DNA of 6,424 nucleotides from Pseudomonadota bacterium (lineage in GTDB: Bacteria; Pseudomonadota; Alphaproteobacteria; Rhizobiales; Rhizobiaceae), in the NCBI GenBank assembly GCA_023387775.1, contig JAEWHN010000298.1, positions 1 to 6,424 of the forward strand, written 5' to 3'. A program made the position numbers and the translations under genes. The first letter of the stretch is position 1. The number at the start of each line of letters is the position of its first letter. The notes beneath the pieces were generated by a model. The model had not been told where the DNA came from. It made no database searches and was given only the letters and a program-made list of their open reading frames with translations. This document shows, piece after piece, positions 5,351 through 6,424 of this stretch.

Positions 5351-6424
5351 ATGACTTCGATAGGGGCCGCATTCCGGCTGGTCAGGGCGGGATGGATTCT
5401 CACACGCGAGGGCGTGGTTGCCGCCTTGCCGGGCGAAGACATGACGGGCCTGCCGAAATTCGGCTGGCGGGTGGCGAAGTTGCTGACGCGCGGCGGCGCC
5501 CGCCGCCGCCAGCGCTCCGAGCGGTTGGCCGGCGCGGTGGCCCGGCTGGGGCCTTCTTATGTCAAGCTCGGCCAGTTCCTGGCGACGCGCCCCGACGTAG
5601 TGGGGAACGACATTGCGCTCGACCTCGCCCTGCTGCAGGACCGCATGCAAACCTTCCCCAGGGAGCAGGCGGTGCATGCCATAGAAGGCTCGCTCGGGCG
5701 GCCCATCGGTGACCTGTTCGTCGAACTGGGTGCACCGGTGGCGGCTGCGTCAATCGCGCAGGTGCACACCGCCGAGGTGCGCAACGGAGGCAGCACCTCG
5801 ACGGTGGCCGTCAAGGTCATCCGGCCGGGCGTGCGCAAGGCCTTTCAGCACGACCTGGAAAGCTTCTTCCTGGCGGCGCGCCTGCAGGAGCGGTACATCC
5901 CCACCAGCCGCCGGCTGAGGCCAGTGGAAGTGACCGAAACCCTGGCGCAGACCACCCGTATCGAGATGGACCTGCGCCTGGAGGCGGCGGCCCTTTCCGA
6001 GATTGGCGAGAACACCCGCGACGACCCCGGCTTCCGCGTGCCGCAGGTCGACTGGGAGCGCACCGGCCGCGACGTGCTGACCATGGAATGGGTCGACGGC
6101 ATCAAGATGAGCGATGTCGAAGGGCTGCGCGCCGCCGGCCACGACCTGCCGCGGATCGCCTCGAACCTGATCCAGTCCTTCCTGCGCCACACGCTGCGCG
6201 ACGGCTTCTTCCATGCCGACATGCACCCCGGCAACCTGTTCGTGGAGGCCGACGGCACCATCGTTGCGGTCGATCTCGGCATCTCCGGCCGGCTGGGCAA
6301 GAAGGAACGCCACTTCCTGGCCGAAATCCTCTATGGCTTCATCACCCGCAACTATGTGCGCGTGGCCGAGGTGCATTTCGAGGCCGGTTACGTGCCGCGC
6401 AAGCACAATGTGGCGGCTTTCGCC
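5351..6424 (+). CDS. ubiB: UbiB, ABC1/ADCK-type atypical kinase for ubiquinone biosynthesis (N-terminal two thirds)
   Basis: UbiB proteins are membrane-associated kinase-like ATPases required for ubiquinone synthesis; older annotation calls them 2-polyprenylphenol 6-hydroxylase. The window shows 358 codons with no stop before the right edge. Full-length relatives have about 520-550 residues, so the end with the C-terminal membrane helices is missing. Family hallmarks are in order: KxGQ motif YVKLGQFLATRPD (70-82), Ala-rich nucleotide loop AAASIAQVH (131-139), Lys155 in VAVKVIRPGV, EMDLRLEAAA (205-214), MEWVDG (245-250), catalytic HADMHPGNL (288-296), and metal-binding VDLG (307-310), a variant of DFG. 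E. coli UbiB also departs from DFG, so this is not a defect. ATG 5351 has a poor ribosome-binding site and lies 13 bases after the ubiE stop, suggesting translational coupling. Confidence 0.95.
   Translation, partial: MTSIGAAFRLVRAGWILTREGVVAALPGEDMTGLPKFGWRVAKLLTRGGARRRQRSERLAGAVARLGPSYVKLGQFLATRPDVVGNDIALDLALLQDRMQTFPREQAVHAIEGSLGRPIGDLFVELGAPVAAASIAQVHTAEVRNGGSTSTVAVKVIRPGVRKAFQHDLESFFLAARLQERYIPTSRRLRPVEVTETLAQTTRIEMDLRLEAAALSEIGENTRDDPGFRVPQVDWERTGRDVLTMEWVDGIKMSDVEGLRAAGHDLPRIASNLIQSFLRHTLRDGFFHADMHPGNLFVEADGTIVAVDLGISGRLGKKERHFLAEILYGFITRNYVRVAEVHFEAGYVPRKHNVAAFA

Noticed and set aside
4564..5442. A 292-codon minus-strand frame opposite ubiE, and similar minus frames at 5750-6406 opposite ubiB
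   Set aside because: They are His/Arg/Gly-rich antisense shadows of clearly identified genes.

Overview
The window is GC-rich chromosomal DNA from an alphaproteobacterium, most likely a member of the Rhizobiales (Mesorhizobium/Phyllobacteriaceae-like). This placement rests on remembered family resemblance of Upp, UbiE and the small retropepsin-like protease, plus the GC-rich codon choice. It was not tested by a search. Most of the window is ordinary housekeeping sequence, and no novel multi-gene system is evident.

Layout: (1) positions 1-769, minus strand: the N-terminal 256 codons of a secreted, repeat-built protein of the T5SS/PEP-CTERM-associated repeat type, probably an autotransporter adhesin. 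It leaves the window through the left edge. (2) 770-1411: no credible gene. It contains a possible promoter for the repeat protein and an AT-rich hairpin just past the tRNA 3' end. (3) 1412-1487, minus strand: tRNA-Phe (GAA) with encoded CCA, with a good promoter at 1558-1585. (4) 1488-2055: non-coding apart from that promoter and an orphan GC hairpin. (5) 2056-4441, minus strand: adenosine deaminase (add), then uracil phosphoribosyltransferase (upp), then a membrane-anchored clan AA aspartic protease. (6) 4442-4560: divergent intergenic region with an inverted repeat in the add leader. (7) 4561-6424, plus strand: ubiE, then ubiB 13 bases later and cut by the right edge.

How the genes fit together: add and upp are nucleobase/nucleoside salvage functions and are probably co-transcribed. 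ubiE and ubiB form a typical ubiquinone-biosynthesis pair. The protease has its own 131-base upstream gap and may be transcribed alone. The repeat protein beyond tRNA-Phe is the only accessory-looking part. Its coding repeats are almost identical at DNA level, so it is the part most likely to vary between strains.
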